NCBI RefSeq assembly: GCF_000768355.1
Contig: NZ_AVPU01000001.1
Coordinates: forward strand, 1 to 64,000
DNA from: Lysobacter daejeonensis GH1-9
GTDB lineage: Bacteria; Pseudomonadota; Gammaproteobacteria; Xanthomonadales; Xanthomonadaceae
Length of the DNA: 64,000 nt
Direction: 5' to 3'
A program made the translations under genes and the position numbers. Below are positions 43,145 to 55,576 of the stretch, piece after piece (within the stretch, counting starts at the first letter, position 1; each line of letters begins with the position of its first letter). The notes below the pieces were generated by a model that saw nothing but the letters and a program-made list of their open reading frames with translations, was not told the origin of the DNA and ran no database searches.

Positions 43145-45733
43145 ATGCTCGAAGCCTATCGCCAACACGTCGCAGAGCGCGCCGCGCTCGGTATCCCGCC
43201 GCTGCCGCTGACCGCACAGCAGACCGCCGACGTCATCGAGCTGCTGAAGAACCCGCCGGCTGGCGAGGAAGCATTCCTGGTCGACCTGATCACCAACCGC
43301 GTGCCGGCTGGCGTGGACGATGCCGCCAAGGTCAAGGCCTCGTACCTGGCCGCCGTGGCCCACGGCACCGAGAAGAACGCGCTGATCAGCCGCGCCCGGG
43401 CCACCGAACTGCTGGGCACCATGCTGGGCGGCTATAACATCCACCCGTTGATCGAACTGCTGGATGACGCCGAGGTCGGCACTGTCGCCGCCAACGCGCT
43501 CAAGCACACCCTGCTGATGTTCGACGCCTTCCACGACGTGCAGGAGAAGGCCGAGCAGGGCAACGCCAACGCCAAGGCCGTGCTGCAGAGCTGGGCCGAC
43601 GCCGAGTGGTTCACCAGCAAGCCGGAAGTGCCGGAGTCGCTGACCATAACCGTGTTCAAGGTGACCGGCGAAACCAACACCGACGACCTGTCGCCGGCAC
43701 CCGATGCCACCACCCGCCCGGACATCCCGCTGCACGCGCTGGCGATGCTGAAGAACGCCCGTGACGGCATCACCCCGGAAGAAGACGGCAAGCGTGGCCC
43801 GGTGAAGTTCATCGAGTCGTTGAAGGACAAGGGCCACCTGGTCGCCTACGTCGGCGACGTCGTCGGCACCGGCTCCAGCCGCAAGTCCGCCACCAATTCG
43901 GTGCTGTGGTTCACCGGCGAGGACATCCCCTTCATCCCGAACAAGCGCTTCGGCGGCGTGTGCCTGGGTTCGAAGATCGCCCCGATCTTCTACAACACCA
44001 TGGAAGATGCCGGCGCGCTGCCGATCGAGCTGGACGTGTCGCAGATGAACATGGGCGACGTGGTCGAGCTGCGTCCGTACGAGGGCAAGGCGCTGAAGGA
44101 CGGCAAGGTCATTGCCGAGTTCGCGCTGAAGTCCGACGTGCTGCTGGACGAAGTCCGCGCCGGTGGCCGCATCCCGCTGATCGTGGGCCGCGGCCTGACC
44201 GCCAAGGCGCGTGAAGCGCTGGGCCTGGCTCCGTCGACCCTGTTCCGCCTGCCGATCAACCCGGCCGACACCGGCAAGGGCTACTCGCTGGCGCAGAAGA
44301 TGGTCGGCCGCGCCTGCGGTCTGCCGGAAGGCCAGGGCGTGCGTCCGGGCACCTACTGCGAGCCGAAGATGACCTCGGTGGGTTCGCAGGACACGACCGG
44401 CCCGATGACCCGCGACGAACTGAAGGACCTGGCGTGCCTGGGCTTCTCGGCCGACCTGGTGATGCAGTCGTTCTGCCACACCGCGGCCTACCCGAAGCCG
44501 GTGGACGTGAAGACCCACCACACGCTGCCCGAGTTCATCTCCAACCGCGGCGGCATCTCGCTGCGTCCGGGCGATGGCGTGATCCACAGCTGGCTCAACC
44601 GCATGCTGCTGCCTGACACCGTGGGCACCGGCGGCGACTCGCACACCCGCTTCCCGGTGGGTATCTCGTTCCCGGCCGGTTCGGGCCTGGTCGCGTTCGC
44701 CGCGGCCACCGGCGTGATGCCGCTGGACATGCCGGAATCGGTTCTGGTGCGCTTCAAGGGCGAGATGCAGCCGGGCGTGACCCTGCGTGACCTCGTCAAC
44801 GCCATCCCGCTGGCGGCCATCAAGCAGGGTCTGCTGACCGTCGCCAAGCAGGGCAAGAAGAACATCTTCTCCGGCCGCATCCTCGAGATCGAAGGCCTGC
44901 CGCAGCTGAAGGTGGAACAGGCATTCGAGTTGTCCGACGCCTCGGCCGAGCGTTCGGCTGCGGGCTGCACCGTGCACCTGGACAAGGCACCGATCATCGA
45001 ATACATCAACAGCAACATCACGCTGCTGAAGTGGATGATCGCCGAAGGCTACGCCGACGCCCGTTCGCTGGCGCGCCGCATCAAGGCGATGGAAGCGTGG
45101 CTGGCCAACCCGCAGTTGCTGGAAGGCGACGCGGATGCCGAGTACGCCGCCGTCATCGAGATCGACCTCAACGAGATCGTCGAGCCGATCCTGGCCTGCC
45201 CCAACGACCCGGATGACGTGAAGACCCTGTCCGACGTGGCAGGTGCCAAGATCGATGAAGTGTTCATCGGTTCGTGCATGACCAACATCGGCCACTTCCG
45301 CGCCGCTGCCAAGCTGCTGGAAGGCAAGCGTGACATCCCGACCCGCCTGTGGGTCGCGCCGCCGACCAAGATGGACGCCAGCGAGCTGACCAAGGAAGGC
45401 CACTACGGCACCTTCGGCACCGCCGGTGCGCGCATGGAAATGCCGGGTTGCTCGCTGTGCATGGGCAACCAGGCGCAGGCGCGCGAGGGTGCGACGGTGT
45501 TCTCCACCTCCACCCGCAACTTCCCGAACCGCTTGGGTCGTAACACCAACGTGTACCTGGGCTCGGCGGAACTGGCGGCGATCTGCTCGCGTCTGGGTCG
45601 CATCCCGACCCGCGAGGAGTACATGGCGGACATCGGCGTGATCAACACCAACGGCGCCGAGATCTACCGTTACATGAACTTCGACCAGATCGAGGAATAC
45701 CGCGAAGTGGCGGACAAGGTGGCGGCGGCCTGA
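43145..45733 (+). CDS. acnB: Aconitate hydratase B
   Basis: An 862-residue bifunctional aconitase/2-methylisocitrate dehydratase. It has the AcnB-specific N-terminal HEAT-like domain ([16 protein letters not shown] to about 160), followed by the swivelling domain and then the cluster domains, with cysteines in [13 protein letters not shown] and [13 protein letters not shown]. AcnB is the main citric-acid-cycle aconitase and an iron sensor: its apo form binds mRNA in E. coli. ATG 43145 follows a GGAG ribosome-binding site. It is well separated from vapC (149 bases) and ends at a good terminator. Confidence 0.98.
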   Translation: MLEAYRQHVAERAALGIPPLPLTAQQTADVIELLKNPPAGEEAFLVDLITNRVPAGVDDAAKVKASYLAAVAHGTEKNALISRARATELLGTMLGGYNIHPLIELLDDAEVGTVAANALKHTLLMFDAFHDVQEKAEQGNANAKAVLQSWADAEWFTSKPEVPESLTITVFKVTGETNTDDLSPAPDATTRPDIPLHALAMLKNARDGITPEEDGKRGPVKFIESLKDKGHLVAYVGDVVGTGSSRKSATNSVLWFTGEDIPFIPNKRFGGVCLGSKIAPIFYNTMEDAGALPIELDVSQMNMGDVVELRPYEGKALKDGKVIAEFALKSDVLLDEVRAGGRIPLIVGRGLTAKAREALGLAPSTLFRLPINPADTGKGYSLAQKMVGRACGLPEGQGVRPGTYCEPKMTSVGSQDTTGPMTRDELKDLACLGFSADLVMQSFCHTAAYPKPVDVKTHHTLPEFISNRGGISLRPGDGVIHSWLNRMLLPDTVGTGGDSHTRFPVGISFPAGSGLVAFAAATGVMPLDMPESVLVRFKGEMQPGVTLRDLVNAIPLAAIKQGLLTVAKQGKKNIFSGRILEIEGLPQLKVEQAFELSDASAERSAAGCTVHLDKAPIIEYINSNITLLKWMIAEGYADARSLARRIKAMEAWLANPQLLEGDADAEYAAVIEIDLNEIVEPILACPNDPDDVKTLSDVAGAKIDEVFIGSCMTNIGHFRAAAKLLEGKRDIPTRLWVAPPTKMDASELTKEGHYGTFGTAGARMEMPGCSLCMGNQAQAREGATVFSTSTRNFPNRLGRNTNVYLGSAELAAICSRLGRIPTREEYMADIGVINTNGAEIYRYMNFDQIEEYREVADKVAAA

Positions 45734-45754
45734 TCGATAGGTGCACTGCAGCGC

Positions 45755-45787
45755 AGAAAACCCGGCCATGTGCCGGGTTTTCTGTTT
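45755..45787 (+). terminator. Terminator after acnB
   Basis: A 12-base stem AGAAAACCCGGC / GCCGGGTTTTCT with loop catgt, followed by GTTT, 22 bases after the acnB stop. Confidence 0.85.
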
Positions 45788-45852
45788 CCTGGGGTCGGCG
45801 AACGGCCTTGCATGGCTTCCGGGCGCCCCCTACTGTGATCCGCTGATCGTCG

Positions 45853-48078
45853 GTGCTATCCAACCGACCAGTGAAGGGACCAGGTCTGAGCCGCAGGCAT
45901 ACCCCCAATGGCCGGCTGCGCCGGGCCTTGTCGCGCTTGCAGGTAAGCGTGTCGACCCGGCGAAACGTGTCGCTTGGCGTGCTGCTGGGCGCAGTGTCGA
46001 TGGATGCGTCCGCACAGTCGGCAACGGAACTTTCGCCACCGGATGCCGCCTCGCCTGACGCACGGATGCTGGACACCATCACGGTGACGGGGCAGCGACT
46101 TCCGCTTTCGTCGTTCCCGGGGGCCGTGGATGTCGTGGACGGCGAAACGCTGCGGGTTGGACAGCGACGCGTGAACCTGTCTGAGTCCCTCAGTCGCGTG
46201 CCCGGGTTCACCGTGCGTGATCGCGGCAATTTCGCGCAGGACCTGCAGGTGCAGAGCCGGGGTTTCGGGGCGCGTTCCACGTTTGGAATCCGGGGCATCC
46301 GGCTGGTGGCCGATGGGATCCCTCTAACCGCGGCTGACGGTCAGTCGCAGGCGGCGGGGTTCGGGCTCGACATGCTGGACCGGATCGAGGTGCTGCGCGG
46401 CCCGCTGGCACTGCAATACGGTAACGCCTCCGGTGGCGCGATCGTCGGGTACACAGACCTCAATGAGGACGAGGGTCTCGGCGCGGACATATGGGTGGAC
46501 GACCGGGGTGCGCGACGGGCTGCGGCGCGATGGGACGGTGCCCACCGGGCCTCCGACTGGCGCTGGCGACTGGTCGGCAGCCACTTCGGGACCCCAGGCG
46601 AACGGCCCCATGCCGCGGCCGAGCGTAGCCAGGGTCTCGTCCACGGTGAGTGGAAGCCCGACCCGTCGAGCCGTCTGAGGCTCACCGCCAATAGCCTGAT
46701 GCAGCCTTGGACCGAAGATCCCCTTGGTCTGACGCGCGCGCAATGGAGCGCCGATCCACACGGCGGCGCGCCAGCGGCCGAGGCGTTCCATACCCGCAAG
46801 CGCATCTCCAACCATCAATTCGGGTTGCGCTGGGATCATGAGCCCACAGCGGACCGCGCCTGGTGGGTTGCAGTTAACGGCGGGGCGCGGGGCATCGAAC
46901 AGTTTCTCGCCATTCCTGTCGCTGCACAGGCTTCCTCAACCAGTGCGGGTGGCGTGGTCGATGTGGACCGTCGTGAACGCGGGTTGGAAGCGGGTCAGCG
47001 CTGGCACGATGCGCGCGGCTCGCTTTCCATCGGCGTAGAGCTAGCGATGCTGACGGAAGCCCGTCGCGGTTACGAGAATTTCATCGGTGAGGCCGTCGGT
47101 ATTCGAGGGCGACTGCGCCGAGACGAGGACAACCACGTGGCCAGCCAATCCGCGTTCCTGGTGGGCGAACAGGCGCTGGGCAATCGGTGGCACGCATTGG
47201 GAGGCGTTCGTCACGTGCGCTCGCGTTTTGAATCGCGCGACGAATTCCTGGCGCCCGGCAATGGCGATGACAGTGGTTCGGCGCGATATGCGGAAAGCGC
47301 GCTCTCGATGGGTATCGCGCGCAGGTTTGACCGGGGCGAATGGTTCGCAGGCTACGGCCGGGGCTTCGAGACGCCCACGGTGGCCGAGCTGTCCTACCGA
47401 CCGGACGGTGGCACCGGGCTGAACCTTGGCTTGCGTCCCTCGGCTACGCGATCGCTTGAGGCAGGCATGCGTTGGCGGTCCGAAGGGCGGCGACTGGGCG
47501 TCACCGCATACCGCATTGAGGGCCGCGATGAGATCGTGGCCGCAGCCAGCCTCGGGGGGCGTGCCAGTTTTGCCAACGCAGGCAGCACGCGCCGCGAGGG
47601 ACTCGAACTGGGCGTGGAGCGCACTTGGAGCCCGCACTGGCGTTACACGGTGGCGGCCAATTGGTTGCGCGCACGCTTCACCCAGGGATTCGCCTATCAG
47701 GTGTTCAGCGGCGGCGCACTGCAGACCCGTCAAGTGGCGGCGGGCAATCGTATGCCCGGGGTTCCCAAGGCCGACGCTTTCGTGGAGGTTGCCTGGAACT
47801 CCTTGGACGAGCGTATCGGCATCGCCATGGAACTGCGTGCGAGTGATCGGGTATTCGTGGATGACCGCAACAGCGACGCTGCCCCAGGTCACGCCTTGAT
47901 GGCCCTGCGAGGCACTTGGGGGCCGTCGGCCTCGGGCTGGCAGGCTTTCGCGCGTATCGACAATTTGCTTGACCGGAACGTCGTAGGCTCGGTCATCGTC
48001 AACGAAGGCAGCGGTCGATTCTTCGAACCTGGCCAGGGGCGGACGGTCACGTTGGGGTTGGGCTGGCGCTCCCCCTGA
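45853..48078 (+). CDS. TonB-dependent outer membrane receptor, PqqU/YncD-like
   Basis: An outer-membrane receptor of about 710-740 residues. After the signal (cleavage likely after DASAQ) the TonB box DTITVTG is followed by the plug domain with RVNLSESLSRVPGFTVRDRGNFAQDLQ-like sequence (segments LSESLSRVPG and NFAQDLQVQSRGFGARS), GIRLVADGIPLTAADGQ and VLRGPLALQYGNASGG, and the barrel ending in FEPGQGRTVTLGLGW. The plug resembles E. coli YncD/PqqU, the pyrroloquinoline quinone receptor; PQQ uptake is therefore a hypothesis. The start is uncertain: GTG 45853 opens the frame, GTG 45949 would place the signal peptide at the very N-terminus. No Fur box was recognised. Confidence 0.85.
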   Translation: MLSNRPVKGPGLSRRHTPNGRLRRALSRLQVSVSTRRNVSLGVLLGAVSMDASAQSATELSPPDAASPDARMLDTITVTGQRLPLSSFPGAVDVVDGETLRVGQRRVNLSESLSRVPGFTVRDRGNFAQDLQVQSRGFGARSTFGIRGIRLVADGIPLTAADGQSQAAGFGLDMLDRIEVLRGPLALQYGNASGGAIVGYTDLNEDEGLGADIWVDDRGARRAAARWDGAHRASDWRWRLVGSHFGTPGERPHAAAERSQGLVHGEWKPDPSSRLRLTANSLMQPWTEDPLGLTRAQWSADPHGGAPAAEAFHTRKRISNHQFGLRWDHEPTADRAWWVAVNGGARGIEQFLAIPVAAQASSTSAGGVVDVDRRERGLEAGQRWHDARGSLSIGVELAMLTEARRGYENFIGEAVGIRGRLRRDEDNHVASQSAFLVGEQALGNRWHALGGVRHVRSRFESRDEFLAPGNGDDSGSARYAESALSMGIARRFDRGEWFAGYGRGFETPTVAELSYRPDGGTGLNLGLRPSATRSLEAGMRWRSEGRRLGVTAYRIEGRDEIVAAASLGGRASFANAGSTRREGLELGVERTWSPHWRYTVAANWLRARFTQGFAYQVFSGGALQTRQVAAGNRMPGVPKADAFVEVAWNSLDERIGIAMELRASDRVFVDDRNSDAAPGHALMALRGTWGPSASGWQAFARIDNLLDRNVVGSVIVNEGSGRFFEPGQGRTVTLGLGWRSP

Positions 48079-48097
48079 CCTACAGGGGGGGCGTGGC

Positions 48098-48721
48098 TCA
48101 GCCCAAGTGGGCGTTGATCGCCGCGACCATATCCCGCCGACGCAGCAGGAAGTCCCAAAGGCTGCCGCCCAGCTGACGCCAAAGCACGGCCGAACGCACG
48201 GCGGCAAGCAACACCGCCCGCACTTCCGCGACGACATTGGCCTGGCCCAGGTAGTGCGGGTTGCCCTGCACAAGCACGCGTGGGCGCAAATGGCTGAGTG
48301 TTTCGGCATACAGCCCGCCCAAGGCCGACAGCACGTCGGGGTGGGTCGAGCCTTCGCGCTCGGCCTGGGTGGCCTGGGCGCGGATGCCATGCTGCACCCG
48401 GCGGCCCATCGCCTCGTCGGCGACGAACCGGCGTTCCAGTTGCAGCACCGCCAAGGCCAAGCGGGGCAGTTGCTCGTCCCGCGCCTGGCTGGAGAAATAG
48501 TCACGCAGCAGGGTCAGGCCCGGTCGCAGAGCCCCCACGTCGCCGTAGATGGCCGCCGGCGTGGCGGCATCGATGCGGAAGACCGAGTCCAGTGCGGTGC
48601 CGAGAATGCGTTGCTCCGCCGTGCCGGTGTCGGCGATGCGGCGCACCTGCGCCAGCGCCTGTGCCAGGCCGGCAAGGGCCAGTACGCGATCGGACATCGG
48701 ATTGGGGCGGGTCTCGCTCAT
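48098..48721 (-). CDS. hflD: High frequency lysogenization protein HflD homolog
   Basis: A 207-residue helical protein. The segments [37 protein letters not shown] and GLTLLRDYF match the HflD family, which in E. coli associates with the membrane and influences lambda CII stability; its normal housekeeping role is not known. The start ATG 48721 overlaps the mnmA stop (ATGA). The order nudJ-mnmA-hflD is the same as in E. coli, where purB follows; here it ends convergent with the TonB receptor, 19 bases apart. Confidence 0.92.
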   Translation of the reverse strand: MSETRPNPMSDRVLALAGLAQALAQVRRIADTGTAEQRILGTALDSVFRIDAATPAAIYGDVGALRPGLTLLRDYFSSQARDEQLPRLALAVLQLERRFVADEAMGRRVQHGIRAQATQAEREGSTHPDVLSALGGLYAETLSHLRPRVLVQGNPHYLGQANVVAEVRAVLLAAVRSAVLWRQLGGSLWDFLLRRRDMVAAINAHLG

Positions 48722-49836
48722 GCGGCTTGGGCCTTCAGGCGTTGTTCGAGGGGGGCGTCGGTGGCGGCGATGACCGCGCCGCCCAAGCACACGTCGCCGT
48801 CATACAGCACCAGCGACTGGCCGGGCGTGACCGCACGTTGGGGGCGGGCGAAGCGAACCTCAAGCGTGCCGTCTTCGCGCACCGCGACCTCACAGGCCTC
48901 GTCGGGCTGGCGGTAACGGGTCTGCGCGGTGCAGGCGAACCGCTGGGCCGGCGGCGCGCCGGACACCCAGTGCGCCGCTTCCGACTGCAGCATCGTCGAC
49001 TCCAGCCACGGAAACCCGCGGCATTGGTCGACGTAGAGCACGTTGCCGGCCACGTCCTTGCCCACCACGAACCACGGGCCCGGCTCGAAGCCCCGCACTC
49101 CGCCGATGTTCAGTCCCTCGCGCTGGCCCAGCGTGTAGAAGAACACGCCAGGGTGCTCGCCGATGACATGCCCATCGGGCGTGCGCATCTCGCCGGTGCG
49201 GGCGGGCAGGTAGCGCGATAGGAATTCGCGGAAGTCACGCTCGCCGATGAAGCAGATGCCCGTGGAATCCTTCTTGGCCGCGGTGGGCAGGCCGGCTTCC
49301 TGCGCCATGCGCCGCACGTCGGTCTTGACCAGTTCGCCCAACGGAAACCGGGTGCTGGCCAACTGGTGCTGGCCCAGCTGGTGCAGGAAGTAACTCTGGT
49401 CCTTGTTGCGGTCACGTGCGCGCAACAGGTGGTGGCGGCCGCCATCTTCGGCCACGCGGGCGTAGTGGCCCGTGGCGATGAACTCGGCGCCCAGGTCATG
49501 GGCGGCATCGAGGAAATGCTTGAACTTGATCTCGCGGTTGCACAACACGTCCGGATTGGGCGTCCGGCCGGCCGCGTACTCGGCCAGGAAATGCTCGAAC
49601 ACGCCTTTCCAGTACTCGCCTGAAAAGTCGCGGAAATGGATGGGGATGCCCAGCCGCCCGCACACCGCAACCGCGTCACGGCGGTCGTCCTCGGCGCGGC
49701 ATTCGCCGCTGCCGTCGTCGGCCCAGTTCTGCATGAAGAGCCCGGCGATGGGCTCACCGGCGTCCCGCAGCAGCAGTGCCGCCACCGAGGAGTCCACGCC
49801 GCCGGACATGCCGACGATGGTGCGCACGCCGCTCAT
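48718..49836 (-). CDS. mnmA: tRNA-specific 2-thiouridylase MnmA
   Basis: A 372-residue ATP-dependent enzyme that thiolates U34 of tRNA-Lys, Glu and Gln. The PP-loop GMSGGVDSS is at residues 9-17; the two catalytic cysteines are in [12 protein letters not shown] and [12 protein letters not shown], with DQSYFLHQL between them. ATG 49836 overlaps the nudJ stop (ATGA), so the three genes nudJ, mnmA and hflD are translationally coupled. The upstream open frame to 50082 lies inside nudJ. Confidence 0.97.
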   Translation of the reverse strand: MSGVRTIVGMSGGVDSSVAALLLRDAGEPIAGLFMQNWADDGSGECRAEDDRRDAVAVCGRLGIPIHFRDFSGEYWKGVFEHFLAEYAAGRTPNPDVLCNREIKFKHFLDAAHDLGAEFIATGHYARVAEDGGRHHLLRARDRNKDQSYFLHQLGQHQLASTRFPLGELVKTDVRRMAQEAGLPTAAKKDSTGICFIGERDFREFLSRYLPARTGEMRTPDGHVIGEHPGVFFYTLGQREGLNIGGVRGFEPGPWFVVGKDVAGNVLYVDQCRGFPWLESTMLQSEAAHWVSGAPPAQRFACTAQTRYRQPDEACEVAVREDGTLEVRFARPQRAVTPGQSLVLYDGDVCLGGAVIAATDAPLEQRLKAQAA

Positions 49837-50312
49837 GCCAGATGCTGCAACACGTCCAGCGACTGCCGGCGGCCGGCGAGGAAATCCTCGGCGGTGCGCC
49901 AGACCAGCGGGCTGCGATGGCGCTCGGCTTCGGCCTGCAGTTCGGCGGGCGTCAGCCACATCGCGCGGACGATGCCCTCGTCCAACGAACGCGTCGGGTC
50001 GTGGGTGACAGGCTCGGCGGCGAAGGCAAACCGCAGGTAATGGCGGCCTCCGCTGCCGTCCGCCTGCGGCGGTGCTTTCCATTGGTAGGCACCCACGAAC
50101 CCGGTCAGCCGCACGTCCCAGCCGGTTTCCTCGCGGGTCTCGCGCAGGGCGGCCTCGATCAGGCTCTCGTCGGGTTCCAGATGGCCTGCGGGCTGGTTCA
50201 GGACCAGGCGGCCGCCGGCCATTTCCTCGACCATCAGCAGGCGGCCGTCGGCCACCACCACCGTGGCGACGGTGACGTCCGGTTGCCAGAAGCGGCCTTC
50301 GCGATAGGTCAT
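49833..50312 (-). CDS. nudJ: NUDIX hydrolase NudJ-like
   Basis: A 159-residue NUDIX phosphatase. The NUDIX box is complete: G-x5-E-x7-REUxEExGU at residues 43-65 (GHLEPDESL, then RETREETGW). The N-terminus [23 protein letters not shown] is characteristic of NudJ (YmfB), which hydrolyses nucleoside tri- and diphosphates and thiamine pyrophosphate intermediates in E. coli. It is the first gene of the coupled nudJ-mnmA-hflD operon. Confidence 0.92.
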   Translation of the reverse strand: MTYREGRFWQPDVTVATVVVADGRLLMVEEMAGGRLVLNQPAGHLEPDESLIEAALRETREETGWDVRLTGFVGAYQWKAPPQADGSGGRHYLRFAFAAEPVTHDPTRSLDEGIVRAMWLTPAELQAEAERHRSPLVWRTAEDFLAGRRQSLDVLQHLA

Positions 50313-50355
50313 GCGGGTGATTGTCTCGTTGCGTGGATTGGGGGGCGCTGGAAGG

Positions 50356-50391
50356 GCGAAGCCCCGCCGGCGGGGCCGGTCGGGGCTTCGC
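50356..50391. terminator. Long GC-rich hairpin upstream of nudJ
   Basis: GCGAAGCCCC / GGGGCTTCGC, with an inner self-complementary loop, lies between a secreted-protein gene and nudJ on the minus strand. No T run on either side; probably a transcription end or attenuator. Confidence 0.45.
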
Positions 50392-50408
50392 GGGATCCTG
50401 CGCCGGGA

Positions 50409-50888
50409 TTACAGATCGTCGCGATCGCCGGACAGTTCCAGCTCCATGTCATCGGCCGTCTGGGCCGCGATGTCCATGGCCGCCTCCAGTTCGGCTGCGC
50501 TCATGCTGTCAGGCATCTTCAGGACGAAGTACAACACGTCGTCCGCAAGTTCCCAACTGCCCAGCTTGTTGTTGCGGCTTTCACGCATCAGTTCAAGGGC
50601 CTTGTCGCCATCGATGTCGTCCTTTTCGACCCGGCCGGCGGGCGAGAAAATTTCCCGGACGCTGAAGCCCTCCACCGACTCGGTGCCGCCCGAGACGAAC
50701 ACCAGCTGGGTACGGCCTTCCTTGGAGTAGTTGTAGGTGACCTTGTAGTCGCCGTCGCCGTCCACTTCATGCTTGATGCCACGGGCATCCAGGCGCGCCT
50801 TGACCGAGCCGTCCGATGCTGCGGCGGGCAGGGCGATGGCGGTGAGCAGCAGTGCGGCAGACAGCAGGCAAAGGTGGCGCAAGTGCAT
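50409..50888 (-). CDS. Secreted protein of unknown function, paralog 1
   Basis: A 159-residue exported protein with a classic signal peptide ([15 protein letters not shown], cleavage near ALPAAAS). The mature part reads as alternating strands and helices: [25 protein letters not shown], then [10 protein letters not shown] and [20 protein letters not shown], ending in an acidic tail. It is clearly related to the product of the neighbouring gene at 51004-51534. The D-G-D-Y strand and R-x-Q-x-V pattern recall YbjN-like folds, but this is a structural guess. No enzyme motif is seen. Confidence 0.8.
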   Translation of the reverse strand: MHLRHLCLLSAALLLTAIALPAAASDGSVKARLDARGIKHEVDGDGDYKVTYNYSKEGRTQLVFVSGGTESVEGFSVREIFSPAGRVEKDDIDGDKALELMRESRNNKLGSWELADDVLYFVLKMPDSMSAAELEAAMDIAAQTADDMELELSGDRDDL

Positions 50889-51003
50889 GGAACGTCCTTT
50901 TCTGTGATGGAGTCTGCATTGTGTATGGACGGGTGCCGCATCGTCCACGGCACCCGCCGTCCGACGGACTCTCGGTCGCGAAATGGCCCGCGGTGGGCTT
51001 GAC

Positions 51004-51534
51004 TCAGAACTCGTCCTTGCCCGGGGTCAGTTCGGCCTCCATCTGGTCGGCGCTCTGGATGGCGGCGTTGATGGCATCGTCCAACTGCTCGGCCGACGCG
51101 TTGGTGGCGACCTTGATCACGAAGACCGCGTACTGGCCCTGCTTGGCCCAGCCGCCCAGCTTGCTCTCCTGGGAGGCCTCGAGCAGCCGGTTGGCAACCT
51201 TCGCCGGGAATTCATCGCTCTTGGCCTTGTAAGCCGGCGCCCAGACTTCGCGTACCTCGTGCGAGCCATAGTCGAAGACCGGCGAGCGAACGTAGACCAG
51301 CTGACTGCGGCCCTTCTTTTCGTCCTCGTCGTCGTCATCCAGGTCGAAGACGAGCTTGTAGTCGCCGTCCTCATCGACTTCGTACTTGTACTTCAACTTG
51401 TCCAGCAACCGCTTCACGCGGGGATCCGGTGCGTGCTCGCTGGCGGAGGCCGCAGCGGCGGCCGGTGCATCCTTGGCCAGCACGGCCGGGGCGAAGGCGA
51501 GGGCGGAAAGCAGCAGGACGAGCGCTGGACGCAT
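51004..51534 (-). CDS. Secreted protein of unknown function, paralog 2
   Basis: A 176-residue exported protein (signal [16 protein letters not shown], cleavage after VLA) with an Ala-rich spacer before the folded part. It shares with its neighbour the order [52 protein letters not shown] and a final helix ADQMEAEL; it differs by an acidic insertion ([11 protein letters not shown]). Tandem duplication is the simplest explanation. A hairpin CGGGTGCC/GGCACCCG (50930-50956) separates the two genes. Divergent from clpS by 100 bases. Confidence 0.8.
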   Translation of the reverse strand: MRPALVLLLSALAFAPAVLAKDAPAAAAASASEHAPDPRVKRLLDKLKYKYEVDEDGDYKLVFDLDDDDEDEKKGRSQLVYVRSPVFDYGSHEVREVWAPAYKAKSDEFPAKVANRLLEASQESKLGGWAKQGQYAVFVIKVATNASAEQLDDAINAAIQSADQMEAELTPGKDEF

Positions 51535-51622
51535 GAGGAACGATCCGTGTGGTGAAGCCCTCATTCTGCCGCTGCGTCGTGTTGCACGTCCATCGCACCA
51601 TGGGACGGTTGGACCCGCCGCG

Positions 51623-51628
51623 TATAAT
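51623..51628 (+). promoter_or_regulatory. Consensus -10 close to the clpS start
   Basis: A perfect TATAAT lies six bases before ATG 51635; no -35 or Shine-Dalgarno sequence is visible. clpS is very probably transcribed without a leader. Confidence 0.55.
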
Positions 51629-51634
51629 GGTCGG

Positions 51635-51955
51635 ATGCCCAAGCAGACCGACCACGAGCACCACCACGGCGTCCTGGTGGAAACCGGAAAACCCGAGGTC
51701 GCCCGCCCCCCGCTGTACTCGGTGCTCCTGCTCAACGACGACTACACCCCGATGGATTTCGTGGTGGACGTGCTGATGCGCTTCTTCCCCCTGGACATCG
51801 AAAAAGCCACCCAGATCATGCTCCACGTGCACACCCGTGGCCGGGGCGTATGCGGGGTATTCACCCGCGAGGTGGCCGAGTCCAAGGTCGCGCAGGTGAA
51901 CGAATACTCAAGGCTCAACCAGCACCCCTTGCTGTGCACGATGGAAAAGGCCTAA
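51635..51955 (+). CDS. clpS: ATP-dependent Clp protease adaptor ClpS
   Basis: A 106-residue N-degron adaptor. After a His-rich disordered N-terminus, [20 protein letters not shown] carries the ligand-binding D-D and the hydrophobic pocket, and the second half includes [25 protein letters not shown] with the His residues of the ClpA contact. It delivers N-end rule substrates to ClpAP and inhibits SsrA-tagged ones. ATG 51635 follows a TATAAT by six bases. clpA starts 144 bases downstream. Confidence 0.97.
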   Translation: MPKQTDHEHHHGVLVETGKPEVARPPLYSVLLLNDDYTPMDFVVDVLMRFFPLDIEKATQIMLHVHTRGRGVCGVFTREVAESKVAQVNEYSRLNQHPLLCTMEKA

Positions 51956-52037
51956 AACGGGTCCAAGGGACGTACTGATCAAGTAGGAGGGGTCTTCCGC
52001 CCCAGCCGGTCTGATCGGGAGTTCCGAAGGGGGGCGC

Positions 52038-52066
52038 ATGGAAAAGCACCTTGCGTGTCCCCATCT
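52038..52066 (+). promoter_or_regulatory. Sigma-32 promoter before clpA
   Basis: ATGGAAA (52038-52044; five of seven matches to CTTGAAA), a 14-base spacer and a perfect CCCCATCT (52059-52066). It lies in the clpS-clpA gap, 34 bases before ATG 52100. Confidence 0.6.
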
Positions 52067-52099
52067 AGGACCGCAGTAGCTTTTTGGAGGCTTGCCCCC

Positions 52100-54385
<2,286 letters not shown>

Positions 54386-54440
54386 CGGATCGCCCCGATC
54401 CGCGCCGTCGTCCAGGCGGCGCGGCGGCGAGTACGGACAC

Positions 54441-54473
54441 GAAAAAGGCGACCCGAAGGTCGCCTTTTTCTTC
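54441..54473. terminator. Bidirectional terminator between clpA and infA
   Basis: A 13-base stem GAAAAAGGCGACC / GGTCGCCTTTTTC with a four-base loop and T runs on both strands serves clpA (plus) and infA (minus). Confidence 0.92.
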
Positions 54474-54488
54474 AATGAGTTACCGCCA

Positions 54489-54707
54489 TTACTTCATGCG
54501 GTAGGTGATGCGACCCTTGGTCAGGTCGTAAGGGGTCATTTCCACCTTCACCTTGTCGCCGGTCAGGATGCGGATGTAGTTCTTGCGCATGCGGCCGGAG
54601 ATGTGGGCGATGATTTCGTGCCCGTTTTCGAGGCGCACCCGGAACATGGTGTTCGGAAGGGTTTCCGCCACCGTGCCCTCGAATTCGATCACGTCGTCTT
54701 TTGCCAT
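54489..54707 (-). CDS. infA: Translation initiation factor IF-1
   Basis: A 72-residue OB-fold protein, the standard length. Landmarks are [42 protein letters not shown] and [11 protein letters not shown]-1 binds the A site of the 30S subunit during initiation. ATG 54707 gives the canonical start; the open frame to 54800 is not part of it. It sits between clpA and aat in the opposite direction to clpA, the same clpS-clpA-infA-aat order as in many gammaproteobacteria. Confidence 0.97.
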   Translation of the reverse strand: MAKDDVIEFEGTVAETLPNTMFRVRLENGHEIIAHISGRMRKNYIRILTGDKVKVEMTPYDLTKGRITYRMK

Positions 54708-54831
54708 GTGTTCCCTGAGTGTTGCCCTGAGTGTTGCGAGGGGCGGCCCAATCTTGGCCGCGAAGCCCAGCATTCTGCCATGTTGCGGGGTCTGGCGCAA
54801 AAGGCGGGAACGAAAGGGTTCAGGCGGGGGC

Positions 54832-55572
54832 TCAGGGCGCCCGGGCCAACTCGACTGCGCCCAGGTTTCCGAATCGGTCGGTCCATGGCCCGGACGGGGC
54901 GGGCAGGGCTGTAAGCGTCGCGACCTGCGACAGGAACCGGTCGCGCCGGATGAGTCGGGCGCCCAACGCCATCAGGTGCGGGTTCTCCACTTGTGCGTCG
55001 ATCAGCGGCCAACCCCATTGGCGCATCCGATGGGCCAGGCCGCCAATCGCGACCTTCGACCCACCCGATTCGGCGCTGAACATGCTTTCGCCGAAGAACA
55101 TCTGGCCAATCGAGACGCCGTACAGGCCGCCGACCAGTCGGTCGCCGTCCCAGACCTCGATGGAATGGGCGTGCCCCAGGCGATGCAGGGCGACATAGGC
55201 CGCGTGCATCTCCGGGGTGATCCACGTGCCGTCCTGGCCGTTGCGCGGAATGCGGGCGCACGCATCGATTACCGCCTCGAATGCGGTGTCGGCGCGAACG
55301 ACCCACGGTAACTGGCGCAGCGTGCGCCGGAAGCGCGAGGGCAACTTGAAGCTGTCGGTTCGGAAGACCGTTCGCGGATCCGGGCACCACCACAGGATGG
55401 GCTGGCCTTCCGAGTACCAGGGGAAAATGCCGTGCCGGTATGCGTTGAGCAGCCGGGTAGGGGAAAGGTCACCGCCCAGCGCAAGCAGCCCGTCGGGTTG
55501 GCGGAGCGCGCTTTCTCCGGGCGGAAAAGGCGCGGTCGGGTCCGCGGGCAGTTCGGGAAGGCGCAGGGACAT
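54832..55572 (-). CDS. aat: Leucyl/phenylalanyl-tRNA--protein transferase Aat
   Basis: A 246-residue transferase that adds Leu or Phe to N-terminal Lys or Arg, making N-degrons for ClpS/ClpAP. Typical are [58 protein letters not shown] and FFGESMFS. Together with the nearby clpS and clpA it forms the N-end rule pathway. It begins four bases after the stop of the GNAT-type gene, so it is probably the last gene of a trxB-GNAT-aat transcription unit. Confidence 0.97.
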   Translation of the reverse strand: MSLRLPELPADPTAPFPPGESALRQPDGLLALGGDLSPTRLLNAYRHGIFPWYSEGQPILWWCPDPRTVFRTDSFKLPSRFRRTLRQLPWVVRADTAFEAVIDACARIPRNGQDGTWITPEMHAAYVALHRLGHAHSIEVWDGDRLVGGLYGVSIGQMFFGESMFSAESGGSKVAIGGLAHRMRQWGWPLIDAQVENPHLMALGARLIRRDRFLSQVATLTALPAPSGPWTDRFGNLGAVELARAP

Positions 55573-55576
55573 GCCG

